DNA of 64,000 nt from Lacihabitans sp. LS3-19. GTDB lineage: Bacteria; Bacteroidota; Bacteroidia; Cytophagales; Spirosomataceae. Positions 51,608 to 60,834 of the stretch are shown here, one piece after another. A program made the position numbers and the translations under genes. The stretch lies in assembly GCF_024343575.1 (NCBI RefSeq), contig NZ_RJUA01000120.1, positions 62,001 to 126,000 on the forward strand, given 5' to 3'. The notes under the pieces are model-generated. The model worked only from the letters and a program-made list of their open reading frames with translations. It had not been told where the DNA came from and ran no database searches. Each line of letters begins with the position of its first letter. The first letter of the stretch is position 1.

Positions 51608-52776
51608 TGAAAAAACAGACCAAACTCATTCGGATTCAGACTGAAAAGACGCAATTTAGAGAGCATTCTACGCCTCTATATATGACAAGCAGCTTTTGTT
51701 TTGAAGACGCACAAATGGGTAAAGACTTATTTGACAATACTTTAGAAGGGAATATTTATTCAAGATTTTCAAATCCGACAGTACAAGAGTTTGTTGATAA
51801 AGTATGTATGTTAGAGGAAGTTGAGGAAGGCATAGCTACTGCTACAGGTATGGCGGCTGTTTTTGCCGGCTTTGCAGCTCATTTAGTTGCTGGTGACCAT
51901 ATCGTTTCTTCAAAAGCTTTGTTTGGTTCTGCTCACCAAGTTATTACGCAAATATTGCCAAATTGGGGAATAACGCATACTTACATAGATGCCTCGGCTC
52001 CTAAAGAAGATTGGGAAAAAGCTATTCAGCCCAATACAAAAATGATTTACTTAGAAACACCTTCTAATCCTGGATTGGAATTGGTGGATATGGAAATGAT
52101 TGGAGAAATAGCCAAAAAGCATAACTTGATATATTTTGTAGATAATTGTTTCGCTACACCAATGCTACAAACACCTGCTCAATATGGAGCAAATTTGATA
52201 GTGCATTCTGCCACCAAATTTTTTGATGGCCAAGGCAGGGTTTTGGGTGGAATTATCGTCGGTACCAAAGAAATGATAGAAAAAGTAAGATTTTTCTGTC
52301 GTCAAACCGGTCCATCTTTAGCACCATTTAATGCTTGGGTGCTTACAAAAGGTTTAGAAACTTTGGGCTTAAGACTTGATAGACATTGTAGCAATGCCGA
52401 AAAGTTGGCCATAGCTTTGGAATCTATAAAAGGAGTAAAAAAAGTTAACTATCCGTTTTTGCCATCTCATCCTCAGTACGAATTGGCAAAAAAACAAATG
52501 AGTGCGGGCGGAGCTTTGGTAACTTTTGAATTAGAAGGTGGCTTTGAAAGAGTGGTGAAATTTACAAAATTAATAAAAATCGCTTCTTTGACTTCTAATC
52601 TAGGCGATAGCAGAACTACCATTACAAATCCAAATACAACCACCCATGCGAAAGTGCCTGTTGAAGATAAAATTAAACTGGGAATATTTGAGGGAAGTAT
52701 GAGGGTTTCTGTTGGTTTAGAAGATATCGATGACCTAATTGAAGATTTTACACAAGCAATTTTAGGTTCGAATTAA
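51607..52776 (+). CDS. metZ: O-succinylhomoserine sulfhydrylase (Cys/Met metabolism PLP enzyme)
   Basis: 389 aa. PLP Lys204 in IVHSATKFFDGQGRVLGG; YSRFSNPTVQEFVDKVCMLE near 51, GIATATGMAAVFAGFAAH near 76 and TLRLDRHCSNAEKLA-type GLRLDRHCSNAEKLAIALE near 257 match the MetZ branch of the gamma-family. It would make homocysteine from O-succinylhomoserine and sulphide; MetB, MetY and CsgL-like enzymes share motifs, so substrate is inferred from similarity to the Bacteroidota MetZ group. Last gene of the operon. Confidence 0.9.
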   Translation: MKKQTKLIRIQTEKTQFREHSTPLYMTSSFCFEDAQMGKDLFDNTLEGNIYSRFSNPTVQEFVDKVCMLEEVEEGIATATGMAAVFAGFAAHLVAGDHIVSSKALFGSAHQVITQILPNWGITHTYIDASAPKEDWEKAIQPNTKMIYLETPSNPGLELVDMEMIGEIAKKHNLIYFVDNCFATPMLQTPAQYGANLIVHSATKFFDGQGRVLGGIIVGTKEMIEKVRFFCRQTGPSLAPFNAWVLTKGLETLGLRLDRHCSNAEKLAIALESIKGVKKVNYPFLPSHPQYELAKKQMSAGGALVTFELEGGFERVVKFTKLIKIASLTSNLGDSRTTITNPNTTTHAKVPVEDKIKLGIFEGSMRVSVGLEDIDDLIEDFTQAILGSN

Positions 52777-52795
52777 AACATTAAATTTTAATTAT

Positions 52796-52831
52796 AAAAA
52801 AGGCTAATGAGTTGATCATTAGCCTTTTTTG
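52796..52831. terminator. Bidirectional terminator between metZ and the TonB receptor
   Basis: Perfect 15-bp stem AAAAAAGGCTAATGA/TCATTAGCCTTTTTT with a 5-nt loop; T runs on both strands serve both convergent units. Confidence 0.92.
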
Positions 52832-52846
52832 TTGTTTATCGATAAC

Positions 52847-55279
52847 TTAAAATTCCCAAATGAAGCCTATCGTTGGAGTTACCAAGGCTGATGGGTCATT
52901 AACTATTACTGAAACTCCATTTGATGCATCTGATTTTAAAGGCAAGCCATCTGTAGTTTGGAAACCTGTATTGTTTTCGTTTCTTTTTAAGGTGAATTCT
53001 GGAACAGCTGGAGATTTTGCCAAATACCAGTTGGTTACATCTATATACAAATCCAGAGCAGTTTTCTTGAAATTAATCTTTTTGTCTATTCTTATATCAC
53101 TGCTATTAAAAGCTCCCAATCGTAAGGTATTTAGCCTTGAATAATCATAAAAAGTAACACCTTGAGTGACATAATTAAGCTTTGAAGTTGTCTCGTCGAT
53201 AGGAGAGTAGGGAGCACCTCCTTGGTATCTGAATTTGAGCCCTAACTCCCAGTTTTTCTTAAATTTATATCCCATCGCAAAACTCATCAAATGTCTGTTG
53301 TCCCAAGAACTAGATATCATTTTACCATCTGTTCCACTGAATAAACTTCTATAAAAAGTATAAGAATATACGCCGAAAAATCTTTTTGTTAATTTTTTCT
53401 GTGCAAAAAACTCAATTCCATAAGTTTTTCCTTTGCCAGTAAACAATACTTCTTCATTTCCCAAAACATTAAAATCAGTTCCTAGATTTGCCAAAGAAAT
53501 GCCATTAGCTTTAGAAATTGGCATATTTTGGTAATATTTATAAAATCCTTCAAGGGTAAATCTTTGGCTTTCGTTAGGCAAAAACTCAACGCCACCCACC
53601 AAATGATTGCTGATTTGGTACTCGGCATTTTGATTTACCAAGCTACCCTTTGAATTGGCAAAGCCTAAAATTGTATACGGTGGCAGTTTTGAATATCTAC
53701 CAGCTGAAGCATTTATAGACCACTGATTATTAATGTAATAACTCATAGAAACCCTAGGAGACAATGTCTTTATCGGATTTCTACCCGAAGTGGTAAAAGT
53801 ATTCATATCTGTCCTTAATCCACCACTGAATCCAAATTTGCTCATCCTTTTTCCAACTTGCACAAAGGCTCCATATTTAACGAATGGATTCAATGGACTT
53901 TCGAAATTTATGCTAACCTTTGGTTGCACAAGATTTCCATTTGCATCAATTACTTCTTTTCTGATTACATTAAAAGTTTGATTGGTATATTTTACCAACT
54001 GCGAAGAAAGACCATAAGAAATCTTCCAATTGTTGATGTTTTGATTAATATCAAATCTCAATTTATTTTCTGCTTCTCGAGAGTTTAAATCTAAAGTTTT
54101 CGGAGAATTTTCAGGAGCTTCGTTGTCTTCATATTTAACTATATTATTATTAAACATATTTCTTGATAAGGCCAAATTCCAATAGCCATTGTTTATCAAA
54201 CGTTTTAATGAAACTCCGACAGTATAATTCCATTGATTTATGGAAGGAGAAGAATTGATAATTTGGGCTTTTTCAGCAGAATAATCCTCAGGAATAGCAA
54301 AACTAAACTCATCTATAGCACCTAAGCCTACAAAAATCAAAGAAGTTTTTTTGTCAATCTGGTGTGTTATTTTGGTTTGAAAATCCCAATAATTAGGGCG
54401 AATCGGCAAATCTATAGCTTTAAACAATAGTTGAAGATATGATCTTCTAGCTGAAGCTAAAAATGTTGTTTTATCATTTATTGGGCCTTCCAATGTTGTT
54501 GCTAATTCAGTAGCACTTAGCCTTACATTGCCTTGCAGTTGGTTTGGATTACCTGTTTTTTGCTTGAATTGAAAAACAGAACTCAAAGCATTGTCATATT
54601 TAGCGTCAAAAGCCGAAGAACTCAATTTTACATCTTCTATAAAACTAACGTTCAGCATTCCTTGAGGTCCGCCACTGCTTCCTTGGGTTTGGAAGTGATT
54701 AATTACAGGAACCTCAATTCCATCAAGGTAAAATACATTTTCGTTTGAAGCACCGCCTCTGATAATGATATCGTTCCTAAAACTACCACCACCAACTCCA
54801 CCTCCAACACCAGGAAGAATTTGTATTACTTTACTAATATCAAAATTGCCACCTGGATTGGCTTTTATTTCCTCTGCTGTTAATTTTTGAATACTCAATG
54901 GAGATTCTAAGGTTCCAGTGAATGCCGTTTCCTTTTTTGCGGTAACCTCAAGTTCCGTTAGGTTGTTTGATGATTGTTCCAGTTCAATTTGAAAAGTGCT
55001 CTCATTGCCAGAATTTATGACGATATTATATAAGATTAGGTCTTTGTAACCAACGTAGCTAAACTTTATATTATGTGTGCCAACTGGAATGTCGGTGATT
55101 CTGAATTTCCCAAGATCATCAGATGTAGCACCTTTGGAAGTACCCAATATTTGTAAATTTACGAATGGTAAAACCTCTTGTGTGTTTTTGTCGACAATTT
55201 TACCATTTATACTGCCTGATTTTTGAGCAAAAACCAAAGAACAAATTAAGATAAATGTGAATGTGTAAAGAAACTTCAT
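52847..55279 (-). CDS. TonB-dependent outer-membrane receptor
   Basis: 810 aa. Signal peptide MKFLYTFTFILICSLVFAQ, a carboxypeptidase-regulatory-like domain (about 22-105: INGKIVDKNTQEVLPFVNL, SDDLGKFRITDIPVGTHNI), a plug domain (about 130-240: GGGSFRNDIIIRGGASNENVFYLDG) and a beta barrel ending in an aromatic residue (IGFIWEF). No SusD gene is adjacent, so it is a stand-alone TonB receptor; substrate unknown (siderophore, vitamin or peptide equally possible). Confidence 0.93.
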   Translation of the reverse strand: MKFLYTFTFILICSLVFAQKSGSINGKIVDKNTQEVLPFVNLQILGTSKGATSDDLGKFRITDIPVGTHNIKFSYVGYKDLILYNIVINSGNESTFQIELEQSSNNLTELEVTAKKETAFTGTLESPLSIQKLTAEEIKANPGGNFDISKVIQILPGVGGGVGGGSFRNDIIIRGGASNENVFYLDGIEVPVINHFQTQGSSGGPQGMLNVSFIEDVKLSSSAFDAKYDNALSSVFQFKQKTGNPNQLQGNVRLSATELATTLEGPINDKTTFLASARRSYLQLLFKAIDLPIRPNYWDFQTKITHQIDKKTSLIFVGLGAIDEFSFAIPEDYSAEKAQIINSSPSINQWNYTVGVSLKRLINNGYWNLALSRNMFNNNIVKYEDNEAPENSPKTLDLNSREAENKLRFDINQNINNWKISYGLSSQLVKYTNQTFNVIRKEVIDANGNLVQPKVSINFESPLNPFVKYGAFVQVGKRMSKFGFSGGLRTDMNTFTTSGRNPIKTLSPRVSMSYYINNQWSINASAGRYSKLPPYTILGFANSKGSLVNQNAEYQISNHLVGGVEFLPNESQRFTLEGFYKYYQNMPISKANGISLANLGTDFNVLGNEEVLFTGKGKTYGIEFFAQKKLTKRFFGVYSYTFYRSLFSGTDGKMISSSWDNRHLMSFAMGYKFKKNWELGLKFRYQGGAPYSPIDETTSKLNYVTQGVTFYDYSRLNTLRLGAFNSSDIRIDKKINFKKTALDLYIDVTNWYLAKSPAVPEFTLKRNENNTGFQTTDGLPLKSDASNGVSVIVNDPSALVTPTIGFIWEF

Positions 55280-55340
55280 TTAAAAAATATATGATTTATA
55301 CCTTAACCAAATTTTGATTTAAAATGTTTAAAATTTGGGC

Positions 55341-55366
55341 AAAAAAAAAGAGGCAAAAGCCTCTTG
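55341..55366 (-). terminator. Terminator of the small membrane protein gene at 55390
   Basis: AAGAGGC-AAAA-GCCTCTT hairpin followed on the minus strand by a run of nine Ts. Confidence 0.85.
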
Positions 55367-55389
55367 AAATTTCCTTTGGATTATTGTGC

Positions 55390-55680
55390 CTACACTAAAA
55401 TAAAAATGCCAAACAAAATAGATGCACCAGCAGAAAACCACATAGGGATTTTCTTAGTTTGGTACTGCGACTTATTATATAATTTCAAATAATCTGTTCT
55501 TAACCATAACGTAACACCTGTTAGTAAAAATAGCAATGCTGTAGAAACACTAAGTGTCTTAGGAGCAAAACCTTCAGGTTTGATATAAAGCAAAACTGAT
55601 ACGATGCTCAAAACTACACCAAAAAATATCAGAATGTTAAATAATAATTGATAGCTGTCTTTTTCAATAGAATTTCTCAT
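55390..55680 (-). CDS. Three-helix membrane protein (unknown function)
   Basis: 96 aa. Three hydrophobic helices at about 14-32 (NILIFFGVVLSIVSVLLYI), 44-60 (SVSTALLFLLTGVTLWL) and 78-96 (IPMWFSAGASILFGIFILV), joined by short basic loops. Not recognised. It has its own promoter (TAAATTTG at 55702-55709, TTG 21 nt upstream) with a palindrome inside the spacer, and its own terminator, so it is expressed alone. Confidence 0.75.
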   Translation of the reverse strand: MRNSIEKDSYQLLFNILIFFGVVLSIVSVLLYIKPEGFAPKTLSVSTALLFLLTGVTLWLRTDYLKLYNKSQYQTKKIPMWFSAGASILFGIFILV

Positions 55681-55701
55681 TGTTATATCGTTTTATTGAT
55701 A

Positions 55702-55733
55702 CAAATTTAACACAAAGATTTTGTGTAATCCAA
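55702..55733 (-). promoter_or_regulatory. Promoter with an internal palindrome upstream of the small membrane protein
   Basis: On the minus strand TTG (55731-55733), 21 nt, TAAATTTG (55702-55709). Between them ACACAAA-GAT-TTTGTGT (55710-55726) is a perfect 7-bp inverted repeat, well placed for a repressor. Confidence 0.6.
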
Positions 55734-55979
55734 ATAAATCGAAATATAATTTTGAGTAAATTTCAAAAAATAGGTTTGTTTTTATGATAAAATTTAAAAA
55801 ATATATAAAAAAATTAAAATAATGCAATAAAAAAAGTATCAAATTTTGATTTTTTTGTAAAAAACTACATTTTTATGTTCAAATTTACTGATGCTGTTTT
55901 AAAAATTGTATTAATTAATGATTCTTTATAATATTTTGGAATTATTGATATTTACCAAATAATATTTTGCAATAAAAAA
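55734..55979. other. AT-rich intergenic region
   Basis: Roughly 250 nt of A/T-rich DNA between the 55390 promoter and the DUF2461 stop; I see no gene, hairpin or clear terminator. Confidence 0.5.
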
Positions 55980-56639
55980 TTAATTATAAAACAGTTCATT
56001 TAAATAGTCGATATATGGTTTTATTACCTCTAAATGATAAAATAACTGTTTTAAAAAGTCTTTTTGCTTAACTTTCTCATTCGAAAACTTCTTTACAAAA
56101 AATAACTCTTTATGTTTTAGTAATTCTATCTCAGGATGATCTTCTGAATAATTTTTAGGTGCTCTTTTTAGTTTTTCGCCGTGTACAATTGGATAAGCAT
56201 CTTTAAATTTTGGCGTATCAATTATGCCCTTTAAAACCTCTGGATTGTAATCTAATTCCTGACGAAACTTAGCTAAGTTTTCACTTGAAGGTTGCCACAT
56301 ACCAGCACCTATCATTGTTTCACCATTTTGCAATTGAAAATAATAGTCGATCTTTCCAGAATTTCGACCACCTGCTCCAAATCCAGCCGAAAGATTGTTT
56401 TTGTATGGACGCTTATCTTTTGCAAATCTAATGTCCCGATTTATTCTAAATATGCAATCTTTTATTTGTGTGTTGGCAAATGAAGGTTCGATCACTTTTA
56501 ACATTTCCAAAACCTCTTCACAAAAATCAACGAAATTAGCTTTGGCTATTTCATATTCATTTTTGTTTTCCAAAAACCACTCCCTGTTGTTATTTACTTC
56601 TAATTTTCTTAAAAATTCAAATGTAGCTTCCTGTATCAT
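55980..56639 (-). CDS. DUF2461-domain protein
   Basis: 219 aa. Matches the DUF2461 (TIGR02453) pattern: TFEFLRKLEVNNNREWFLENKNEYE at the N-terminus, FRINRDIRFAKDKRPYKNNLSAGF near 64 and YYFQLQNGETMIGAGMW near 97. Cytoplasmic, function unknown. Divergent from trpS in a 55-nt gap. Confidence 0.9.
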   Translation of the reverse strand: MIQEATFEFLRKLEVNNNREWFLENKNEYEIAKANFVDFCEEVLEMLKVIEPSFANTQIKDCIFRINRDIRFAKDKRPYKNNLSAGFGAGGRNSGKIDYYFQLQNGETMIGAGMWQPSSENLAKFRQELDYNPEVLKGIIDTPKFKDAYPIVHGEKLKRAPKNYSEDHPEIELLKHKELFFVKKFSNEKVKQKDFLKQLFYHLEVIKPYIDYLNELFYN

Positions 56640-56651
56640 GTAATAAATGTC

Positions 56652-56659
56652 TAATTTTG
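56652..56659 (+). promoter_or_regulatory. Candidate -7 box for trpS
   Basis: TAATTTTG matches TAnnTTTG exactly, 35 nt before the trpS ATG. Confidence 0.55.
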
Positions 56660-56694
56660 TGAAAAATTAAGTGCAAAAAAGCGAAATATAAAAT

Positions 56695-57669
56695 ATGTCG
56701 AGAATATTAACTGGAATTCAAGCAAGCGGTAGACCGCATTTGGGAAATATTTTGGGAGCGATAGAACCTGCTGTGGCTTTATCACAAAAATCAGAAAACG
56801 AGTCTTTTTTATTCATAGCTGATTTACACTCACTGACTTCCGTCAAAGACCCTAGTGTTTTGCATGAAAATACCAGAGCGGTTGCCTCGGCATGGTTGGC
56901 CTGTGGTTTTGATGCAGAAAAAAACTTTTTTTATCGCCAGTCTAAATTGGCGGGTTACCACACCGAATTGATGTGGTATTTGAGCTGTGTTACACCATAT
57001 CCGATGCTGGCCAATGCACATTCGTTCAAAGAAAAATCGGATAAACTGGCTGATGTAAATGCGGGATTGTTTACCTATCCAATTCTACAGGCGGCTGACA
57101 TCGTTTTGTATCAGGCCAATTTTGTGCCTGTGGGAAAAGACCAGAAGCAACATTTAGAAATGTCAAAAGACATAGCGGCAGCATTTAATAGAATATTTGG
57201 TGAAGTTTTCGTTTTGCCCGAACCTTTAATAAATGAGTCAGTTATGACTATTCCAGGTATAGACGGTCAGAAAATGAGTAAATCCTACAATAATTATATT
57301 GATATATTTTTACCTGAAAAAGAGCTTTACAAACAAATAAAAAGAATTGTTACCGACGCTACTCCATTAGAAGAGCCAAAAAATCCAGATACTTGTTTAG
57401 TCTTTAAATTATATGCATTAATAGCTAGTAATGAGCAGATTGAAGCTATGAGAAACAATTATATAGCAGGCGGATATGGCTATGGTCATGCCAAAAAGGA
57501 GTTTTTGGATTTGATACTTTCTAAATATCAAAAGCAAAGAGAAGTGTTTGATTTCTATATGAACAATCCAAAAGAATTGGAGAAAATGCTAAGTAGGGGT
57601 GAAGCTAAGGCCAAAGAAATAGCCGAAAAAACGATAGCAGAAGTAAGAAAAACTTTAAAATTTGATTGA
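56695..57669 (+). CDS. trpS: Tryptophanyl-tRNA synthetase
   Basis: 324-aa class I synthetase, charges tRNA-Trp. HIGH-like PHLGN near 14-18 in GIQASGRPHLGNILG, FIADLHSLTSVKDP near 41, PVGKDQKQHLEMSKDIA near 143 and the KMSKS loop at 193-197 (DGQKMSKSYNNYI). Normal length. The PAP2 gene begins within its TGA, so the two are coupled. Confidence 0.96.
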   Translation: MSRILTGIQASGRPHLGNILGAIEPAVALSQKSENESFLFIADLHSLTSVKDPSVLHENTRAVASAWLACGFDAEKNFFYRQSKLAGYHTELMWYLSCVTPYPMLANAHSFKEKSDKLADVNAGLFTYPILQAADIVLYQANFVPVGKDQKQHLEMSKDIAAAFNRIFGEVFVLPEPLINESVMTIPGIDGQKMSKSYNNYIDIFLPEKELYKQIKRIVTDATPLEEPKNPDTCLVFKLYALIASNEQIEAMRNNYIAGGYGYGHAKKEFLDLILSKYQKQREVFDFYMNNPKELEKMLSRGEAKAKEIAEKTIAEVRKTLKFD

Positions 57670-58223
57670 TTTTGATTGAGCAAATTTTAGAATGGGACAA
57701 AAATGCATTTTTATGGCTTAACAGTTATCATAACTTTTGGCTTGATAAAACAATGCTGTTTTTTTCTGCATCTAAAGTCTGGATACCACTTTATGTTTTG
57801 ATCATCTTTTTATTTTTTAAAAACTTTAATTGGCAAAATGCTATAAAGTTTATATTAATTATTATTGCTTCAGTGGCTTTAAGTGACTTTATTGCTTCTG
57901 GGATATTCAAACCTTATTTTCAGAGACTTAGACCTTGCCATGAAATTTTATCAGAAATGATTTTAGTTGGAAAATGCGGTGGGCAGTTTGGCTTTGCTTC
58001 CTCTCACGCTGCCAATAGTTTTGCCTTATTTATGTCTATCTTTTTGATTTTCAGAAGGCAAAACCTTTGGATATTTTTACTTTTATTCTGGGCAATAATC
58101 GTAAGTTACAGTCGTATATATCTCGGAGTTCACTATCCAATTGATATATTGGTAGGTGGATGCATTGGAATCGTAATTTCTTTATCAATTTATAAACTAT
58201 TCAAACTTAAAACTTCCTTATGA
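57666..58223 (+). CDS. PAP2-family membrane phosphatase
   Basis: 185 aa starting at TTG 57666 (TTGA overlap with the trpS stop) or TTG 57672; no ATG is in frame near the start. Phosphatase motifs: KPYFQRLRPC near 79 (KX6RP), ASSHAANSFALF near 105 (PSGH) and SRIYLGVHYPIDIL near 145 (SRX5H), so the catalytic His residues are present. Five to six helices. Likely lipid phosphatase (undecaprenyl-PP or phosphatidic acid type). Confidence 0.88.
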   Translation: MILIEQILEWDKNAFLWLNSYHNFWLDKTMLFFSASKVWIPLYVLIIFLFFKNFNWQNAIKFILIIIASVALSDFIASGIFKPYFQRLRPCHEILSEMILVGKCGGQFGFASSHAANSFALFMSIFLIFRRQNLWIFLLLFWAIIVSYSRIYLGVHYPIDILVGGCIGIVISLSIYKLFKLKTSL

Positions 58224-58648
58224 AAAAAACACTTTTATTGGTTTTCACGCTTATTTCACTTTCCTTCAAACTTTCAGCCCAAGATATTACAAAAGGCACT
58301 TGGTACAATGAAGAAAAAACTGCCCGCGTTCAATTTTACGAAACCAACGGCAAAATTTTTGGGAAAATAGTATGGCTAAAGGATCCATTAAACAACGGAA
58401 AGCCTCGTACCGACGAATTTAATCCAAATGCTAAATTGAAATCTGCTCCCTTAATGGGATTGGTTTTCCTTAAAAACTTCAAAAAAGACGGAGAAAAAGC
58501 ATGGGAAGATGGAAGTATTTATGATCCAAAAAATGGTAAAACTTACTCAAGTAATATGAAGCTAGTAAGCCCAACCCAACTGGATGTTAGAGGATATATT
58601 GGTATCTCACTGATGGGAAGAACTTCGAAATTTACAAAGGCTGATTAA
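58220..58648 (+). CDS. DUF2147-domain exported protein
   Basis: 142 aa, signal peptide MKKTLLLVFTLISLSFKLSA. The rest matches DUF2147: KGTWYNEEKTARVQFYETNGKIFGKIVWLK near 26, LMGLVFLKNFKKDGEKAWEDGSIYDPKNGKTYS near 76 and LDVRGYIGISLMGRTSKFTK at the end. A lipocalin-like barrel, function unknown. ATGA overlap with the PAP2 gene indicates one transcript. Confidence 0.88.
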   Translation: MKKTLLLVFTLISLSFKLSAQDITKGTWYNEEKTARVQFYETNGKIFGKIVWLKDPLNNGKPRTDEFNPNAKLKSAPLMGLVFLKNFKKDGEKAWEDGSIYDPKNGKTYSSNMKLVSPTQLDVRGYIGISLMGRTSKFTKAD

Positions 58649-58661
58649 TAGAAAATAGCTA

Positions 58662-58700
58662 AAAAAAAGCCTTTCAGGAATGCTGAAAGGCTTTTTTTTA
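58662..58700. terminator. Bidirectional terminator between the DUF2147 and DinB genes
   Basis: AAAAAAAGCCTTTCAG/CTGAAAGGCTTTTTTT with a 5-nt loop, T runs on both strands, in the convergent gap; it reaches the stop codon of the DinB gene. Confidence 0.9.
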
Positions 58701-59249
58701 TATAAAATCGTCTTCTAAATCATCTTCAAAATACCGGCTGCTTTCCAGATAATCATCACCACCTTTGGCATTCTTTGTGGCTAATTTTTTCAAAATTGCT
58801 ATTTGTCCTGAATGGTATAAATCGTGGTGAATAATTCCATTGATCAGTGTATTGAAATTGTATTCTGCACCAGGAACTATCTCTTGTAAAAAAGCATCTG
58901 TTTTAGTATCCAGTTCTTTTATAAGTTCGTCATGACTCAATGTCAACTCCATCATTAAGGTTTCAAGTTCAAATTGGTCAATTTTCCCAATATTTCCCCA
59001 ATTTGCTTTATCATCACTGATGTTATAAGCTTCGTCTCCTTGCATTTTTTTTACACAAAAAAGCCTCCAACTCGTGATATGATATAACAATTCCGCAATG
59101 TTATGTACATTTCCTGCAGAATAAGATGCTTCTTTAACTGACAAGCCTTTGGTAAGCTCAAGAACCGATGGCCCGTGCCAAGCTCCACCATGAAAAGCTG
59201 TGTTAAGGAGGTTTTTTAAATTTTCAATGTTTTGGTTTACAGTCGCCAT
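58698..59249 (-). CDS. DinB-family protein, paralogue 1
   Basis: 183 aa. Four-helix DinB/YfiT-like fold with the metal-binding His set: HNIAELLYHITSWRLF near 45 and INGIIHHDLYHSGQIAIL near 134. Opening FHGGAWHGPSVLEL matches the second copy. Possible metal-dependent thiol transferase or hydrolase; function unknown. Acid tail after 155. It follows the second copy by 12 nt, on the same strand. Confidence 0.85.
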   Translation of the reverse strand: MATVNQNIENLKNLLNTAFHGGAWHGPSVLELTKGLSVKEASYSAGNVHNIAELLYHITSWRLFCVKKMQGDEAYNISDDKANWGNIGKIDQFELETLMMELTLSHDELIKELDTKTDAFLQEIVPGAEYNFNTLINGIIHHDLYHSGQIAILKKLATKNAKGGDDYLESSRYFEDDLEDDFI

Positions 59250-59261
59250 ATTATAGTAGTT

Positions 59262-59720
59262 TTATTGCCATAAGACCCATATCATACCCAAATGATAGGT
59301 ATCGTGCTGAATTATTCCGTTTAAGAGTTTATAAAAATTGTAATATTCACCCGGGACATTTTGGGTAAGCAAATCGTCGTCATACTTTTCCAATTCTTTG
59401 ATTAGCTCAAAATGTTGATTTTTTAGATAGTCAATCAGCGAACTAAAGTTCTGAGGAGCAGTCACTTCTGCACTTCCCCAATTGTCTTCATCTGTTTCTA
59501 AAGAATAGTGGATATTGTCATTGAGTTTTTCAATGGCAAACTTTCTCCATGCAGCTAAATGAAAAATATGCTGTGCAATCGTCTGACTTGAAAAATTATG
59601 TACTTCATCCACTTTTTCGAGCGGCAAACTATTAATTATTTCCATCACAGAAGGGCCATGCCAAGCATCGCCTCTGAAAACAGTATCAAGATTGTCAATG
59701 ATTAATTCTAGTGCCTTCAT
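59262..59720 (-). CDS. DinB-family protein, paralogue 2
   Basis: 152 aa, clearly a tandem paralogue: FRGDAWHGPSVMEIINSLP near 16, IAQHIFHLAAWRKFAIEK near 48 and GIIQHDTYHLGMIWVLW at the C-terminus, with His triad positions preserved. Shorter by the acidic tail. Substrate unknown. Upstream gene of the pair. Confidence 0.85.
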   Translation of the reverse strand: MKALELIIDNLDTVFRGDAWHGPSVMEIINSLPLEKVDEVHNFSSQTIAQHIFHLAAWRKFAIEKLNDNIHYSLETDEDNWGSAEVTAPQNFSSLIDYLKNQHFELIKELEKYDDDLLTQNVPGEYYNFYKLLNGIIQHDTYHLGMIWVLWQ

Positions 59721-59838
59721 CTTTTATTGGAAATATTTGCAAAAATGATAAAAAAGATGTTTAAACCCAAAAAAGAAAGGATTAAAAACTCTAAGTGACC
59801 TTTATTTAGAAAAAAACAGAACCCAAAAATTTATTGAT

Positions 59839-60825
59839 TTAGTATTCCCTGCCTTTCCAAATAGCTTTTTTTGTAAAAAAGTAATACATAAATTGAGCCA
59901 ACCAAGCTACAGGAAGGTAGATTGAGAATATCGGAATGAATTTTAAATAACCTTTGATCTTTAGTTTACTTTCAAAAAACATAGTAAAACCAAAATACAC
60001 CAAATTAGAAAAACCGAATAAAGTAAAAGCCCAAAGCGGTGAGAAATAAAAAAGAATGATATAAATAGGTAATGCTAAAGCCTGTAACACTCCCAGATAC
60101 ATGGGTCCAGGGTTATTTTCTATCGCTCCTTGAATCCACCTACGCCTTTGTTCAAAAAAGTTAGAAGGTGGTAAGGTATAAGCCAGGACCTCGTTTTTGA
60201 AAGCCTGCCTAAATCCAAATCTTTTGTCTATAATATTTTTGTACAAATTATAATCTTCAACAATAGAAAAACCTATTTTTTCATATCCACCAACGGCATC
60301 ATAAGCTTTTTTACTTACTGCCATATTGTTTCCCATACCTGTAGTTGGAATATTTCTATCAGATAGTAACTTATTGATAGAGAGCACAATAAGCCATTCT
60401 AAGGATTGCATTGCAGATTTTAAATTGTTGGTTTTCATCGCAGTTACGCCAACCACTACGCCAGTTTCTGCATCATTTTCAAATTCTGAAAGCATTCCCG
60501 AAAGCCAAGTTTTGGGTAAAACGATATCAGCATCTGTAAAAAACAAATAGTCACCCTTTGCCATTTTTGCAAGTTCTGCCAAAACTCTTGTTTTTCCTTT
60601 TAAAACTGATTTTGATTCATTTATATGCAGGACTTTAATCCAAGGTTTATTTATGGCAAAACTTTCTATAAGTTCTCCTGTTTTGTCAGCTGAAGCATCA
60701 TTTCCAAAAAGAATTTCAAATGAATCCCTCGGAAAATCCAAAGCATTTAATGATTCAAAGAGTAAGGGTAAAACTTTCTCTTCGTTTCTTGCCGGAATTA
60801 ATATTGAAACTTTTATTGAGCTCAT
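59839..60825 (-). CDS. Glycosyltransferase family 2, membrane-bound
   Basis: 328 aa. GT2 fold with SILIPARNEEKVLPLLFESL near 8, the nucleotide-sugar DD-type FFTDADIVLP near 95, and the (Q/R)xxRW motif FFEQRRRWIQGAIE near 227. Three to four C-terminal transmembrane helices (about 247-320) place it in the inner membrane, as for processive or lipid-linked synthases. Product unknown. Starts 9 nt after the helicase stop. Confidence 0.9.
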   Translation of the reverse strand: MSSIKVSILIPARNEEKVLPLLFESLNALDFPRDSFEILFGNDASADKTGELIESFAINKPWIKVLHINESKSVLKGKTRVLAELAKMAKGDYLFFTDADIVLPKTWLSGMLSEFENDAETGVVVGVTAMKTNNLKSAMQSLEWLIVLSINKLLSDRNIPTTGMGNNMAVSKKAYDAVGGYEKIGFSIVEDYNLYKNIIDKRFGFRQAFKNEVLAYTLPPSNFFEQRRRWIQGAIENNPGPMYLGVLQALALPIYIILFYFSPLWAFTLFGFSNLVYFGFTMFFESKLKIKGYLKFIPIFSIYLPVAWLAQFMYYFFTKKAIWKGREY

Positions 60826-60834
60826 TTATGCAAT

